Part shown: in pieces, positions 1 through 8,097 of the stretch
Layout: each line of letters starts with the position of its first letter
Numbering within the stretch: the first letter of the stretch is position 1
Assembly: GCF_023100805.1 (NCBI RefSeq)
Contig: NZ_CP095855.1
Span: 496,001 to 560,000, forward strand
Source: Chitinophaga filiformis
GTDB taxonomy: Bacteria > Bacteroidota > Bacteroidia > Chitinophagales > Chitinophagaceae
Length of the DNA stretch: 64,000 bases
Direction of reading: 5' to 3'
The notes under the pieces: generated by a model
What the model was told of the DNA's origin: nothing
Databases searched by the model: none
What the model saw: the letters and a program-made list of their open reading frames with translations, nothing else
Translations under genes and position numbers: made by a program

Positions 1-99
1 AATAGTAAGTATGCCGAAGGCACATTCGACGGCATTTTAAACAATGGCGAAACAGAAAAGCCATTAACGGACGGAACGTTTAAAGTAAACATTAATTGA
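1..99 (+). CDS. C-terminal 32 residues of an unknown protein (partial at left edge)
   Basis: An open frame enters the window at base 1 and stops at TGA 97-99. The visible tail contains GTFDGIL and, near the end, DGTFKVNIN, an alternating hydrophobic pattern typical of the last strands of a beta-sandwich in small secreted Bacteroidota lipoproteins. No domain can be assigned from 32 residues. A strong terminator follows 31 bases after the stop, so this gene ends its own transcription unit and is not co-transcribed with the SusC gene downstream. Reality of the gene is supported by frame and terminator only. Confidence 0.6.
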   Translation, partial: NSKYAEGTFDGILNNGETEKPLTDGTFKVNIN

Positions 100-130
100 T
101 CATCGTTTTTTTGAAATCTTTTTCCATCGT

Positions 131-160
131 GTCCCGCCTCTCAAGGCGGGACTTTTTTTT
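131..160 (+). terminator. Intrinsic terminator
   Basis: Perfect 8-bp stem GTCCCGCC / GGCGGGAC with a 6-base loop, followed directly by eight T. It ends the partial gene at the left edge. Confidence 0.9.
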
Positions 161-218
161 GGTTAATATCCGTCTATAGATAGTCAAGAATCATAAAAAG
201 TTAGCCCTGTTCTACTAT

Positions 219-226
219 TACATTTG
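219..226 (+). promoter_or_regulatory. Candidate -7 box for the first SusC/SusD operon
   Basis: TACATTTG matches the Bacteroidota -7 consensus TANNTTTG. No TTTG is present 19 bases upstream, so the -33 element is missing or divergent. It lies 91 bases before the SusC start. Confidence 0.3.
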
Positions 227-317
227 GGTACACATCATTTTTAGTCATTTGCGCAGATGACGGGATAAGTTATTTAGAGAGGGGAATTCACAAAAAACCA
301 ATATCTAATCTCGTTGT

Positions 318-3300
318 ATGAAAAGAAAGTTAATTAACCTGCTGGCATTGCTTGCGGGACTGCTGGCCTATTCCTCCATAAATGCACAGTCGAGGGGAAT
401 AGACGGGACGGTGACCGATGAAAAAAAACAACCAGTCAGTTTTGCATCCGTAATTATTAAAGGGACTTCTAAAGGGACAAGCACCGCACAGGACGGATCA
501 TTTAAACTAGACGTAGCACCGGGGGCAACACTCCTTATCCGCGCAGTAGGATATACTATCAAAGAGATCCCTGTGGGCAATGAACAAAATTTTAACATCA
601 CACTCACAGAGAACGCCAGCGATCTGAATGAGGTGGTAGTAACTGCACTCGGTGTCAAAAAAGAAAAAAGAAACCTCACCTTCAGTGCACAGGAGGTAAA
701 GAGCGACGAGATACTACGGGCGAAAGAACCAAATGTACTGAACGCACTCACCGGTAAAGTAGCCGGTGTTCAGATCACCAGTTCTTCCGGTATGCCCGGC
801 AGTTCTGCACGTATCGTGATACGTGGTATTACCTCCATCTCCGGCGAAAACCAGGCGTTGATCGTAATGGATGGTGTGCCTATCAACAATGATGAAAGCG
901 GCAGTACCTACAATGGGGGCCCCGGTTCCAACCGGCTGGCGGACATAGACCCTGCAACTATCGAAAATATTAACGTGCTGAAAGGCGCTGCTGCCACCGC
1001 TCTATATGGTTCTGCCGGCGCACGTGGTGTAGTGCTCATCACCACCAAAAGAGGAACAGCAGGCCGTAAACCTGTAGTAACATTATCATCCGGCCTTTCA
1101 TTCGAAAACACCATCTTTCCCGACAGGCAATACACCTACGCCCAGGGCGACCAGGGCGTGTATATCGACGGTGTGACCAGGAAAGCAAGCACCTCCTGGG
1201 GACCACGTATAGACACCCTGACCGTCAACGGACAAAAAGTGAAAGCACATAATCCGCTGAAAGAATTTTTCCGTACAGGCGTTACCTCCAATAGCACTGT
1301 GAGCGTATCGGGCGGTAATGCGACTTCTAATTATTTCATGTCCTATTCTTATTTCGATCAGAAAGGCACCATACCCAAAACATCTTATGCCCGTCATACT
1401 GTATTCACTAAATATAATACACAGATACTGGACAAACTGAATGCTACATTTCAACTGACCTACAGCACCGCGAAGAACGATAAAATGCCGGAGGGTTATG
1501 GACTGGAAACACCACTGTGGACTGTATTCACAGCACCTGTATCCTACGATCTGAAACCATATCTTAATCCTGACGGATCACAACGCCTATACCGCAACAG
1601 CCGTAACAATCCATACTGGGTGTTGGACAATGTCCTGAACTCCACCAGGGTGAACAGGTTCCTTCCGGTAGTTACTTTTGTATATACTCCTTTCGACTGG
1701 TTATCTATTACAGAAAGAGCAGGCGCTGATATTTATGCTGATCAGCAGAGCTATCACGTGAACATGAAAGATATTACTTACAGCACTGGTCTGACTTACA
1801 GCAACAACAAAAACTTCCGGCAGTTCAACCACGACTTCATTGTACAACTGAAAAAACAGTTTGGCGCAAAAACCAATGCCAGCCTGCTGTTGGGAAATAA
1901 CGTCTATTCTGAACATGGCGATTTCATGACCGCATTGGGACTTGGTCTTGCTAAAGCGGGTTATTACAATATGGCGAGTGCGTCATCTGTAACATATACC
2001 GAATCGCAGTACCTGCGCAGAAAGGTTGGATTCTATGCACAGGCGGAAGTAGACTATAACCGTTTACTGGTATTGTCGCTCACGGGACGATATGATGGCA
2101 GCTCCGTATTATCCACAGAAAATACCTACTACCCGTATGGTTCTGTAGCAGGCGGATTTATCTTCTCAGAGTTATTCCATGATAAGCTGAAAGAAGTGAT
2201 CCCGTTTGGTAAAATAAGAGCGTCCTACGCATCAGTAGGTAACGATAACGTGAAACCATACGCTACTACAACTCCTTATTACCAGGCGATCATCTATGGC
2301 GATGTAAGCAGCAACCTGACATTCCCTTACAATGGTCAGAATGGCTTCCTGATCAGTTCTTCATTAGGCAATCCTAATCTGAAGAATGAACTACAGAAGG
2401 AAATGGAGCTGGGACTGGAAATGAAATTCCTGAAAAACAGGATAGGCCTGGAGGCTTCTTATTTTGACAGGCGCATGTCGCAGGGTATAGTAGAGAACAT
2501 CTCGCTGGCAAATTCCACAGGCTATTCCAGCACTACGATCAATTCTGCAAAGATGTCTACAAAAGGTGTTGAAGTATTATTAACACTCTCTCCTGTCAGA
2601 ACAAGAGATTTCAGCTGGGATGTAACCCTGAACTATACCAAGCTCAATCAGAAAGTGGACCACATAGGTGGTGGGCTGACACAAACAAGTATAGGAAGCA
2701 TCTATGCAAAAGAAGGGCAACCATGGGGTCTTATCTATGGCACCAAATACGCTCGTACAGCCGACGGTCAGCTTCGCATCAATGAGGCAGGCCTGCCTTA
2801 TGCATCCGGCGACTTCGATGTAGTGGGCAACATTACTCCGAATTGGATAGGAGGTATTACCAACCAGTTACGTTACAAACAATTCGGCCTGACCTTCTTC
2901 TTTGATACAAAGCAAGGTGGAGATGTACTGAACTCTGATGATGGCTATGGCCTGTATTATGGTACCGCAATTGCTACAGCAAAAAGAGAGAACAGGGTAG
3001 TACCCGGCGTCAGCGATGTAACAGGCGCTCCGAACAAAGTATCTGTTACAGGACAAAGTTACTTCCAGCAGATCAGTGGTATTACAGAAGCAGCCATACA
3101 GAATGCATCGTATATCAAACTCCGTAACGTAAGTCTCTCATACACACTCCGCAAAGGCAGCAGCAGATTGCCTTTCACAGATGCGTCTATCGTATTGACA
3201 GGCCGCAACCTGTGGATACATAAAGATGCCAGCTTCAGTGGCGGCGATCCTGAAGTGAATTCATGGGGCGCCGGCAATGGCGGATTGGGCGTCTATACGT

Positions 3301-3353
3301 TCTCTGCTCCTACTTCCAGATCATTCGACTGTACGTTAAAATTCACCTTCTAG
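318..3353 (+). CDS. SusC/RagA-family TonB-linked outer membrane protein
   Basis: Outer-membrane active importer, 1011 residues. In order: signal peptide (1 to about 24, ending INAQ), a carboxypeptidase-regulatory-like beta-sandwich (about 27-107, starting GIDGTVTDEKKQPV), a TonB-box-like stretch NEVVVTALGV, a plug domain (about 118-235, with VRGITS-type and DGVPI motifs), then a 22-strand-type barrel ending in the aromatic residue F, as needed for barrel insertion. Length is normal for the family. The SusD-type lipoprotein gene follows after 14 bases, giving a standard SusCD pair in which SusD forms a lid on the SusC barrel and TonB powers import. No degradative enzyme or regulator is adjacent, so the substrate is unknown. 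Family assignment is firm; the transported ligand is not inferable. Confidence 0.95.
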   Translation: MKRKLINLLALLAGLLAYSSINAQSRGIDGTVTDEKKQPVSFASVIIKGTSKGTSTAQDGSFKLDVAPGATLLIRAVGYTIKEIPVGNEQNFNITLTENASDLNEVVVTALGVKKEKRNLTFSAQEVKSDEILRAKEPNVLNALTGKVAGVQITSSSGMPGSSARIVIRGITSISGENQALIVMDGVPINNDESGSTYNGGPGSNRLADIDPATIENINVLKGAAATALYGSAGARGVVLITTKRGTAGRKPVVTLSSGLSFENTIFPDRQYTYAQGDQGVYIDGVTRKASTSWGPRIDTLTVNGQKVKAHNPLKEFFRTGVTSNSTVSVSGGNATSNYFMSYSYFDQKGTIPKTSYARHTVFTKYNTQILDKLNATFQLTYSTAKNDKMPEGYGLETPLWTVFTAPVSYDLKPYLNPDGSQRLYRNSRNNPYWVLDNVLNSTRVNRFLPVVTFVYTPFDWLSITERAGADIYADQQSYHVNMKDITYSTGLTYSNNKNFRQFNHDFIVQLKKQFGAKTNASLLLGNNVYSEHGDFMTALGLGLAKAGYYNMASASSVTYTESQYLRRKVGFYAQAEVDYNRLLVLSLTGRYDGSSVLSTENTYYPYGSVAGGFIFSELFHDKLKEVIPFGKIRASYASVGNDNVKPYATTTPYYQAIIYGDVSSNLTFPYNGQNGFLISSSLGNPNLKNELQKEMELGLEMKFLKNRIGLEASYFDRRMSQGIVENISLANSTGYSSTTINSAKMSTKGVEVLLTLSPVRTRDFSWDVTLNYTKLNQKVDHIGGGLTQTSIGSIYAKEGQPWGLIYGTKYARTADGQLRINEAGLPYASGDFDVVGNITPNWIGGITNQLRYKQFGLTFFFDTKQGGDVLNSDDGYGLYYGTAIATAKRENRVVPGVSDVTGAPNKVSVTGQSYFQQISGITEAAIQNASYIKLRNVSLSYTLRKGSSRLPFTDASIVLTGRNLWIHKDASFSGGDPEVNSWGAGNGGLGVYTFSAPTSRSFDCTLKFTF

Positions 3354-3367
3354 TAAATCATTGCTAT

Positions 3368-4759
3368 ATGAAAAGATCGTTCATTATCATATCCATGCTG
3401 ACGGTTATAACGCTGTCAGGATGCCGGAAATATCTCGATGTCAATCAGAACTCAAATGTGCCTTCAGACGTATCGGAGAACCTGTTGCTGGCTCCGCTGG
3501 AAGCAGGCGTTTCACAATATATAGCGGCAGGTAACGCAGCCAGCCTTGTTAATCAATGGATGCAGAACTGCGTGCCTAACCAGCCCTTACCAAACACTGT
3601 CAACTACATGGTGACGAGCTCCACCTTCGATGATTTCTGGAACTCACATTATGTTGTATTACTAAACAACCTGAACATACTCGATAAACAGGCAACAGCA
3701 AACGGCAATGCGACGTATGCAGGCATTGCGAAAGTGCTGACAGCCTATACCCTTGGTTCAGCTACAGATCTGTGGGGAGATGTACCTTATTCACAGGCAT
3801 TCTCCGGAACAGGCAATACAACACCGTCCTATGACAAACAGGAAGACATTTATAAAAGCATCCAGTCACTGCTGGATGCAGCCATTACACAATTGAACTC
3901 AGGTACCGGTGCTACGCCGCGTGCAGATGATTACTACTATGGAGGAGATATGAGTAAATGGGTGAAGATGGCTTATACACTGAAGGCGCGTTATTATATG
4001 CACCTTACCAAAGCACCCGGATATGATGCAACAGCACAGGCCAATCTTGCACTGACCGCACTATCCAATGGAATGAGTGGTAATGAGGATGATTGTGCAT
4101 TCACCTATAATGGTACATCCACCTCTTCCAATGCCTGGTACCTGCATTTCTACAACACATCTACCCTTGTGCTTTCTTCTCACTATGTTGATTCGCTGGT
4201 AAAACATAATGACCCGCGTTTACCGTATCTGGTGAGCAAGGCAGAGAATACAGGATTATATACCGGTAATGTGATCGGCTCCGGAGCAGGCAACCTGAAA
4301 GACTATTCAGTAGCAGGTAGCTTTTACGGCGATATATCATCCAAAGTATACATCGTGAATGCCGCAGAAGCATTATTCCTGAAAGCCGAAGCAACCTACA
4401 TTACTTCCGGCTATGCGGCTGCTCAACCCGTATTCCGCCAGGCTGTTGCAGGCAACCTGCTGAAGCTGGGTATTGACACCGCCGGCGCTGCGGCACAGGC
4501 ATATTTGTCCAAAAGGGGCGTATTAACTGCGGCCAATGCATTACAGCTTATCATAGAAGAAAAGAACACCGCTAATTTCTTTTCACTTGAGAACTATGTA
4601 GACTGGCGCCGCACAGGTTATCCTGCTTTAACAATGATCGCTAATAACCAGGTAACAAGTTTACCACGGAGGTTCCTGTATCCTTTGAATGAGATCACTG
4701 CGAATCCGCAGGACCTGCAGAAAGCAAAGCTGACTGATAAAGTATGGTGGGATAATTAA
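3368..4759 (+). CDS. SusD/RagB-type nutrient-binding outer membrane lipoprotein (SusD-like_2 type)
   Basis: Surface lipoprotein partner of the SusC gene before it, 463 residues. I place the start at ATG 3368, not at an in-frame codon farther upstream inside the SusC gene, because from here the protein begins with a clean lipoprotein signal, MKRSFIII through the lipobox LSGC, with the lipidated cysteine near residue 19. The body is alpha-helical TPR-like, and the C-terminus has the hallmark of the SusD-like_2 subfamily: VDWRRTGYP, RRFLYP and the final KVWWDN. Conserved NPNS/T-like opening (DVNQNSN) is also present. It should capture the ligand and hand it to SusC. A bidirectional terminator follows. 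A close relative of this subfamily runs off the right end of the window (63749-64000). Confidence 0.93.
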   Translation: MKRSFIIISMLTVITLSGCRKYLDVNQNSNVPSDVSENLLLAPLEAGVSQYIAAGNAASLVNQWMQNCVPNQPLPNTVNYMVTSSTFDDFWNSHYVVLLNNLNILDKQATANGNATYAGIAKVLTAYTLGSATDLWGDVPYSQAFSGTGNTTPSYDKQEDIYKSIQSLLDAAITQLNSGTGATPRADDYYYGGDMSKWVKMAYTLKARYYMHLTKAPGYDATAQANLALTALSNGMSGNEDDCAFTYNGTSTSSNAWYLHFYNTSTLVLSSHYVDSLVKHNDPRLPYLVSKAENTGLYTGNVIGSGAGNLKDYSVAGSFYGDISSKVYIVNAAEALFLKAEATYITSGYAAAQPVFRQAVAGNLLKLGIDTAGAAAQAYLSKRGVLTAANALQLIIEEKNTANFFSLENYVDWRRTGYPALTMIANNQVTSLPRRFLYPLNEITANPQDLQKAKLTDKVWWDN

Positions 4760-4777
4760 ACACTATTATAAAAAAGG

Positions 4778-4810
4778 AAAGGGAGCTACACATCACGTGA
4801 GCTCCCTTTT
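4778..4810. terminator. Bidirectional terminator between SusD and SIMPL genes
   Basis: Arms AAAGGGAGCT and AGCTCCCTTT separated by 12 bases, flanked by A-rich left and T-rich right sides. It can serve both the SusCD operon (+) and the convergent SIMPL gene (-). Confidence 0.85.
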
Positions 4811-4828
4811 TATTTATGCTACAGGTTA

Positions 4829-5536
4829 TTATTTGATAAAGAACACAGCTCTTACTTCAGCGCGCACTTTTATCTTTTTGAAAGAAGATGCATCCATTGA
4901 TTCAGCGTTGGCTGCACGTGCATAACTGTTGGCAAATACAACTGGTTGAACATCTGAGTAATTATCAGTATTGATCTCCTGTACTTCCAGTACACCGTCA
5001 ATGGTATTGCCGATAGCTTCCAGCATGTAAGTTGCTTTTGCCTTCGCAGCCTGTAATGCTTTGGTCTTTACCTGTTTACGATATTCCTCCATCTTGCTGT
5101 GTGTATAGCTGCTGATGTTCACACTTTCAATACCTTCAGCATCTACTGCACCCAGGATATCATTTACTTTATCGAGGTTGCTGAGTTTCAGGCGATATTG
5201 CTTGCGTGCCATGAAATCAGGATCTTTTTTCTTTTTGCTCCACCAATTGTCATAGTTAGTACCAAATACATTGGCAATGGTCAGATCTGCTGCCGGTATA
5301 CCAGCCTCTTTCACCGCTTTCTGCAGCTGAGCTTCCAGCGTGCCCATTTCTACTTTCGTTGTCTTATTTTTAAACTCGCGCAGTGCGATATCGAGATAGA
5401 TCTCATCCGGAGTGATCTCAATTTCTGCGGAGCCTGTTACTTCGATCTTTTTAACAGGGGGTTTGTTGTCTGCCTGCTGCGCCTGACTTAATGATGCTAC
5501 GAATAATCCTGCCAGTAAAAACATTACCTTTTTCAT
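4829..5536 (-). CDS. SIMPL (DUF541) domain secreted protein
   Basis: Protein of 235 residues with a signal peptide ending SQAQ near residue 20, followed by one SIMPL domain covering the rest. The family signature is visible: IEVTGSAEIEITPDEIYLDI at the start, a long charged helix with LQKAVKEAG, and the late segment KTKALQAAKAKATYMLEAIG that in this family precedes the final strands. SIMPL proteins are periplasmic or surface proteins, some forming oligomers, of mostly unknown role; one eukaryotic member is linked to IRAK signalling. An insertion rich in lysine (SKKKKDPDF) sits mid-domain. It is a monocistronic gene, convergent with the SusCD operon and divergent from the lectin gene. Confidence 0.9.
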   Translation of the reverse strand: MKKVMFLLAGLFVASLSQAQQADNKPPVKKIEVTGSAEIEITPDEIYLDIALREFKNKTTKVEMGTLEAQLQKAVKEAGIPAADLTIANVFGTNYDNWWSKKKKDPDFMARKQYRLKLSNLDKVNDILGAVDAEGIESVNISSYTHSKMEEYRKQVKTKALQAAKAKATYMLEAIGNTIDGVLEVQEINTDNYSDVQPVVFANSYARAANAESMDASSFKKIKVRAEVRAVFFIK

Positions 5537-5759
5537 ACTGTTGTGATTTGAGTGTTAATTGAATATTTACGGTTTCCGTTGTTTGACTATATGATGCTAC
5601 GATATATCATGATTCCATAAAGGAGGTAAAAAATATTTCCCGGTATACCAGTGTACAATACTTTACGAATAAAGATATATGGGGCGTTAACCTCTAACGT
5701 TTCAGGCTAGCATATGTTACACAGATTATTTTTTTTATTTTACTGACAGCAATAATCCT

Positions 5760-7709
5760 ATGAACAGAACATTACCGCTTTTAACAGGATTATTATGGCT
5801 GTTGTTATCCAACTTACCATTATTCGCCCAGTTACAGACGCCGTACATTTTGAATGGTGCAGCCACCCAGCGGACATGTAACTGTTATGTGCTAACTGAA
5901 GATGTGATGAACACGAGCGGTACTGTATGGAATAAGAACAAGATCAGCCTGAATAATTCTTTCGATTATTACTTCGATGTAAATCTTGGCTGCAAGGACG
6001 ATAACGGTGCAGATGGGATTGGCTTTATTCTGCAGACACGGGGTACCAATCTTGGTACAACTGGTCAGGGAATGGGCTTTCAGAATATCGTGCCTTCACT
6101 TGGTGTCATGATAGATACATGGGAGAACCTGGCAGACGGGGATCCCGACTATGACCATGTATCTATACAGGTTAACGGCGACATATCCCATTCCAGCGTC
6201 AATAACCTGGCAGGGCCGGTCACGGCGCTGGAAGGCAACGGCAACATTGAAGACTGCAACTGGCATATTTTCCGGATCAAATGGGATGCAGCCACGAAAC
6301 TGATGGAAGTAAGCATTGATGGCGTTTTGCGCGTTTCTGTGCAGAAAGATCTCGTAGCGGATGTATTTGGCGGCGACCCGATGGTATACTGGGGTTTTGG
6401 CTCGGGTACAGGTGGAAGTTCCAACCTGCAGCAATTCTGTGCTGCACTGCGGCCCCAGCTGGCGTTTGATAATAACCAGTTGTTCTGCGATGGTACACCT
6501 ATTGTATTTGGTGATGATTCAAAATCATTTGGCACTGTTACACGCCGCCTCTGGGACTTTGGTGATGGCACTACCAGCACTGTTGCCGATCCGCCACCAC
6601 ACCTGTATGCCAGGCCGGGAGAATATGAAGTCCGCTTAGTGATCGAAGATAACAGCGGCTGCATCTCGGATACGATGAAACAGCCGGTAACCATCGGTTC
6701 CTATCCTGTACCGGACTTTACTACTGATCTCTTATGCACGGGTCATCCTGTTACCATTACCAACAAGACGACACTTGATGTTGGTACTATCCGGCAATGG
6801 GACTGGGATTTCGGGAATGGCCAGACATCCGCCTCACAACACCCCTTCATAGCATATACTGATACAGGTACTTACAGCATAAAACTACAGGCTACAAGCA
6901 CGCAAGGTTGCAGTGCCGGCATTGAAAAGATAATGGAGGTATATCCTACACCCGGTATCAGCGCCAGCGGAGAGAATGCCTGCATTGGCGTGCCTGTCAG
7001 CTTCACAGGCACTGATGAGACACCCACGGTTCCTTTATCACAATGGTATTGGGACCTCGGTAATGGCCAGCAGCAAACCGGCCAACAGATCAGCTACGTT
7101 TATCCGGCAGGAGGCACCTATGAGGCGAGCCTTCATACAGTAAGCACCGATGGTTGTTTTTCCGACACATCTAAGGTGACTGTTATTGTCACTGACATCA
7201 ATTTATTTGCAGGCAACGATACTATCGTGGCCCGCAACCAGCCATTACAGCTGAATGCCCGAACAAATGGCAGCGGCCTTCAGTTCAGATGGTCGCCCGC
7301 CACCGGATTGACAGACCCCGGCATTGCAGATCCCCTTGCGTATCTGCAGCAGGACCAGGTTTACCAGCTTACGGTAACATCAGCAGAAGGTTGTATTGAA
7401 ATAGATACCTTAAACGTGAAAGTTTATGCCGGACCGGAGTTTTATATTCCCACAGCTTTTTCTCCCAATAATGACGGCCGTAATGATGTTTTCCGGGCTA
7501 TTTCACCTGGTGTATCTGCACTGGATTTTTTCCGCGTATGGAACAGGTGGGGCCAGGAGGTATTCAGCACTCACTCCCTTACCGCTTCCTGGGATGGCAC
7601 ATTTAAAGGCATCCCCATGCCAGCCGGCACGTATGTCTGGATGATACAGGGAACGGATTACAAAGGGCGGTTATTTAACAGGAAAGGCACTGTGACAATC
7701 GTCAGATAA
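5760..7709 (+). CDS. Secreted L-type-lectin/PKD protein with T9SS type B sorting domain
   Basis: Multidomain secreted protein of 649 residues. Signal peptide 1 to about 23 (LPLFAQ). Residues about 25-225 form a legume-type (L-type) lectin sandwich: the motifs DGIGFILQ, SLGVMIDTWEN and HIFRIKWDAATK are typical of bacterial members, and cysteines (RTCNCY, CKDD) suggest disulfides. Three PKD domains follow (about 235-478), each with the W-D-F/L-G-D/N-G core (WDFGDGT, WDFGNGQT, WDLGNGQ). The last 90 residues are a gliding-motility-associated C-terminal domain: FYIPTAFSPNNDGRNDVF, WNRWGQEVF, PAGTYVW. That domain directs type IX secretion and cell-surface display or release, so a T9SS is expected elsewhere in the genome. 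Likely a surface glycan-binding adhesin; no catalytic domain is visible. Confidence 0.92.
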   Translation: MNRTLPLLTGLLWLLLSNLPLFAQLQTPYILNGAATQRTCNCYVLTEDVMNTSGTVWNKNKISLNNSFDYYFDVNLGCKDDNGADGIGFILQTRGTNLGTTGQGMGFQNIVPSLGVMIDTWENLADGDPDYDHVSIQVNGDISHSSVNNLAGPVTALEGNGNIEDCNWHIFRIKWDAATKLMEVSIDGVLRVSVQKDLVADVFGGDPMVYWGFGSGTGGSSNLQQFCAALRPQLAFDNNQLFCDGTPIVFGDDSKSFGTVTRRLWDFGDGTTSTVADPPPHLYARPGEYEVRLVIEDNSGCISDTMKQPVTIGSYPVPDFTTDLLCTGHPVTITNKTTLDVGTIRQWDWDFGNGQTSASQHPFIAYTDTGTYSIKLQATSTQGCSAGIEKIMEVYPTPGISASGENACIGVPVSFTGTDETPTVPLSQWYWDLGNGQQQTGQQISYVYPAGGTYEASLHTVSTDGCFSDTSKVTVIVTDINLFAGNDTIVARNQPLQLNARTNGSGLQFRWSPATGLTDPGIADPLAYLQQDQVYQLTVTSAEGCIEIDTLNVKVYAGPEFYIPTAFSPNNDGRNDVFRAISPGVSALDFFRVWNRWGQEVFSTHSLTASWDGTFKGIPMPAGTYVWMIQGTDYKGRLFNRKGTVTIVR

Positions 7710-7816
7710 CATCATGCAATAAATCTCACAAACGATACTCCGCAGAATGATAACCGGGGAAGATAATCCCTGATAAATCGTACCCTGTAAAAACAGGCAT
7801 AACACAATGCACACAT

Positions 7817-7990
7817 CGCTCCGCCAGGAGCGCCGTGTTTGTAGCCCCGGGTGGCAACCGGGGGTCCATGATCCGGGAGGCAACCCGGGATCTGTTCATA
7901 ACGGCGATAACCCGTGGCGTTCATAACCGGCACCACAACGGCGGATTATAACCGGGATTTATGCCCGGATTGATAACCGGAATATTTATA
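7817..7990 (+). repeat. Dispersed hairpin repeat element with GC-rich palindromes
   Basis: Fills most of the 388-base gap between two convergent genes. It opens with hairpin CGCTCC-GCCA-GGAGCG (7817-7832), then CCGTGTTTGTAGC (7833-7845), then several degenerate GC palindromes of the type CCCGGG-TGGCAA-CCGGG and AACCGG-type variants up to about 7980. The same order of parts recurs at 29.6-30.0 kb, and a single copy of the head hairpin recurs inverted at 58941-58966. No open frame of coding character is present. Confidence 0.7.
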
Positions 7991-8036
7991 ATCATGATGT
8001 CAATATCCCTTGACAACGGCATGTCTATACGCATAC

Positions 8037-8069
8037 AAAAACACCCGGGAATGTTTCCCGGGTGTTTTA
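8037..8069. terminator. Bidirectional terminator between lectin gene and mfd
   Basis: Perfect 10-bp stem ACACCCGGGA / TCCCGGGTGT with a 5-base loop, A-tract on the left and T-tract on the right. It lies 28 bases past the mfd stop and is oriented to serve both strands. Confidence 0.88.
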
Positions 8070-8097
8070 TAAATATTTATTGTCAACGTTTATAGCA

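Noticed and set aside
3263..3367. Upstream in-frame start for the first SusD gene
   Set aside because: Would add 35 residues ahead of a clear lipoprotein signal and overlap the SusC gene; ATG 3368 fits.
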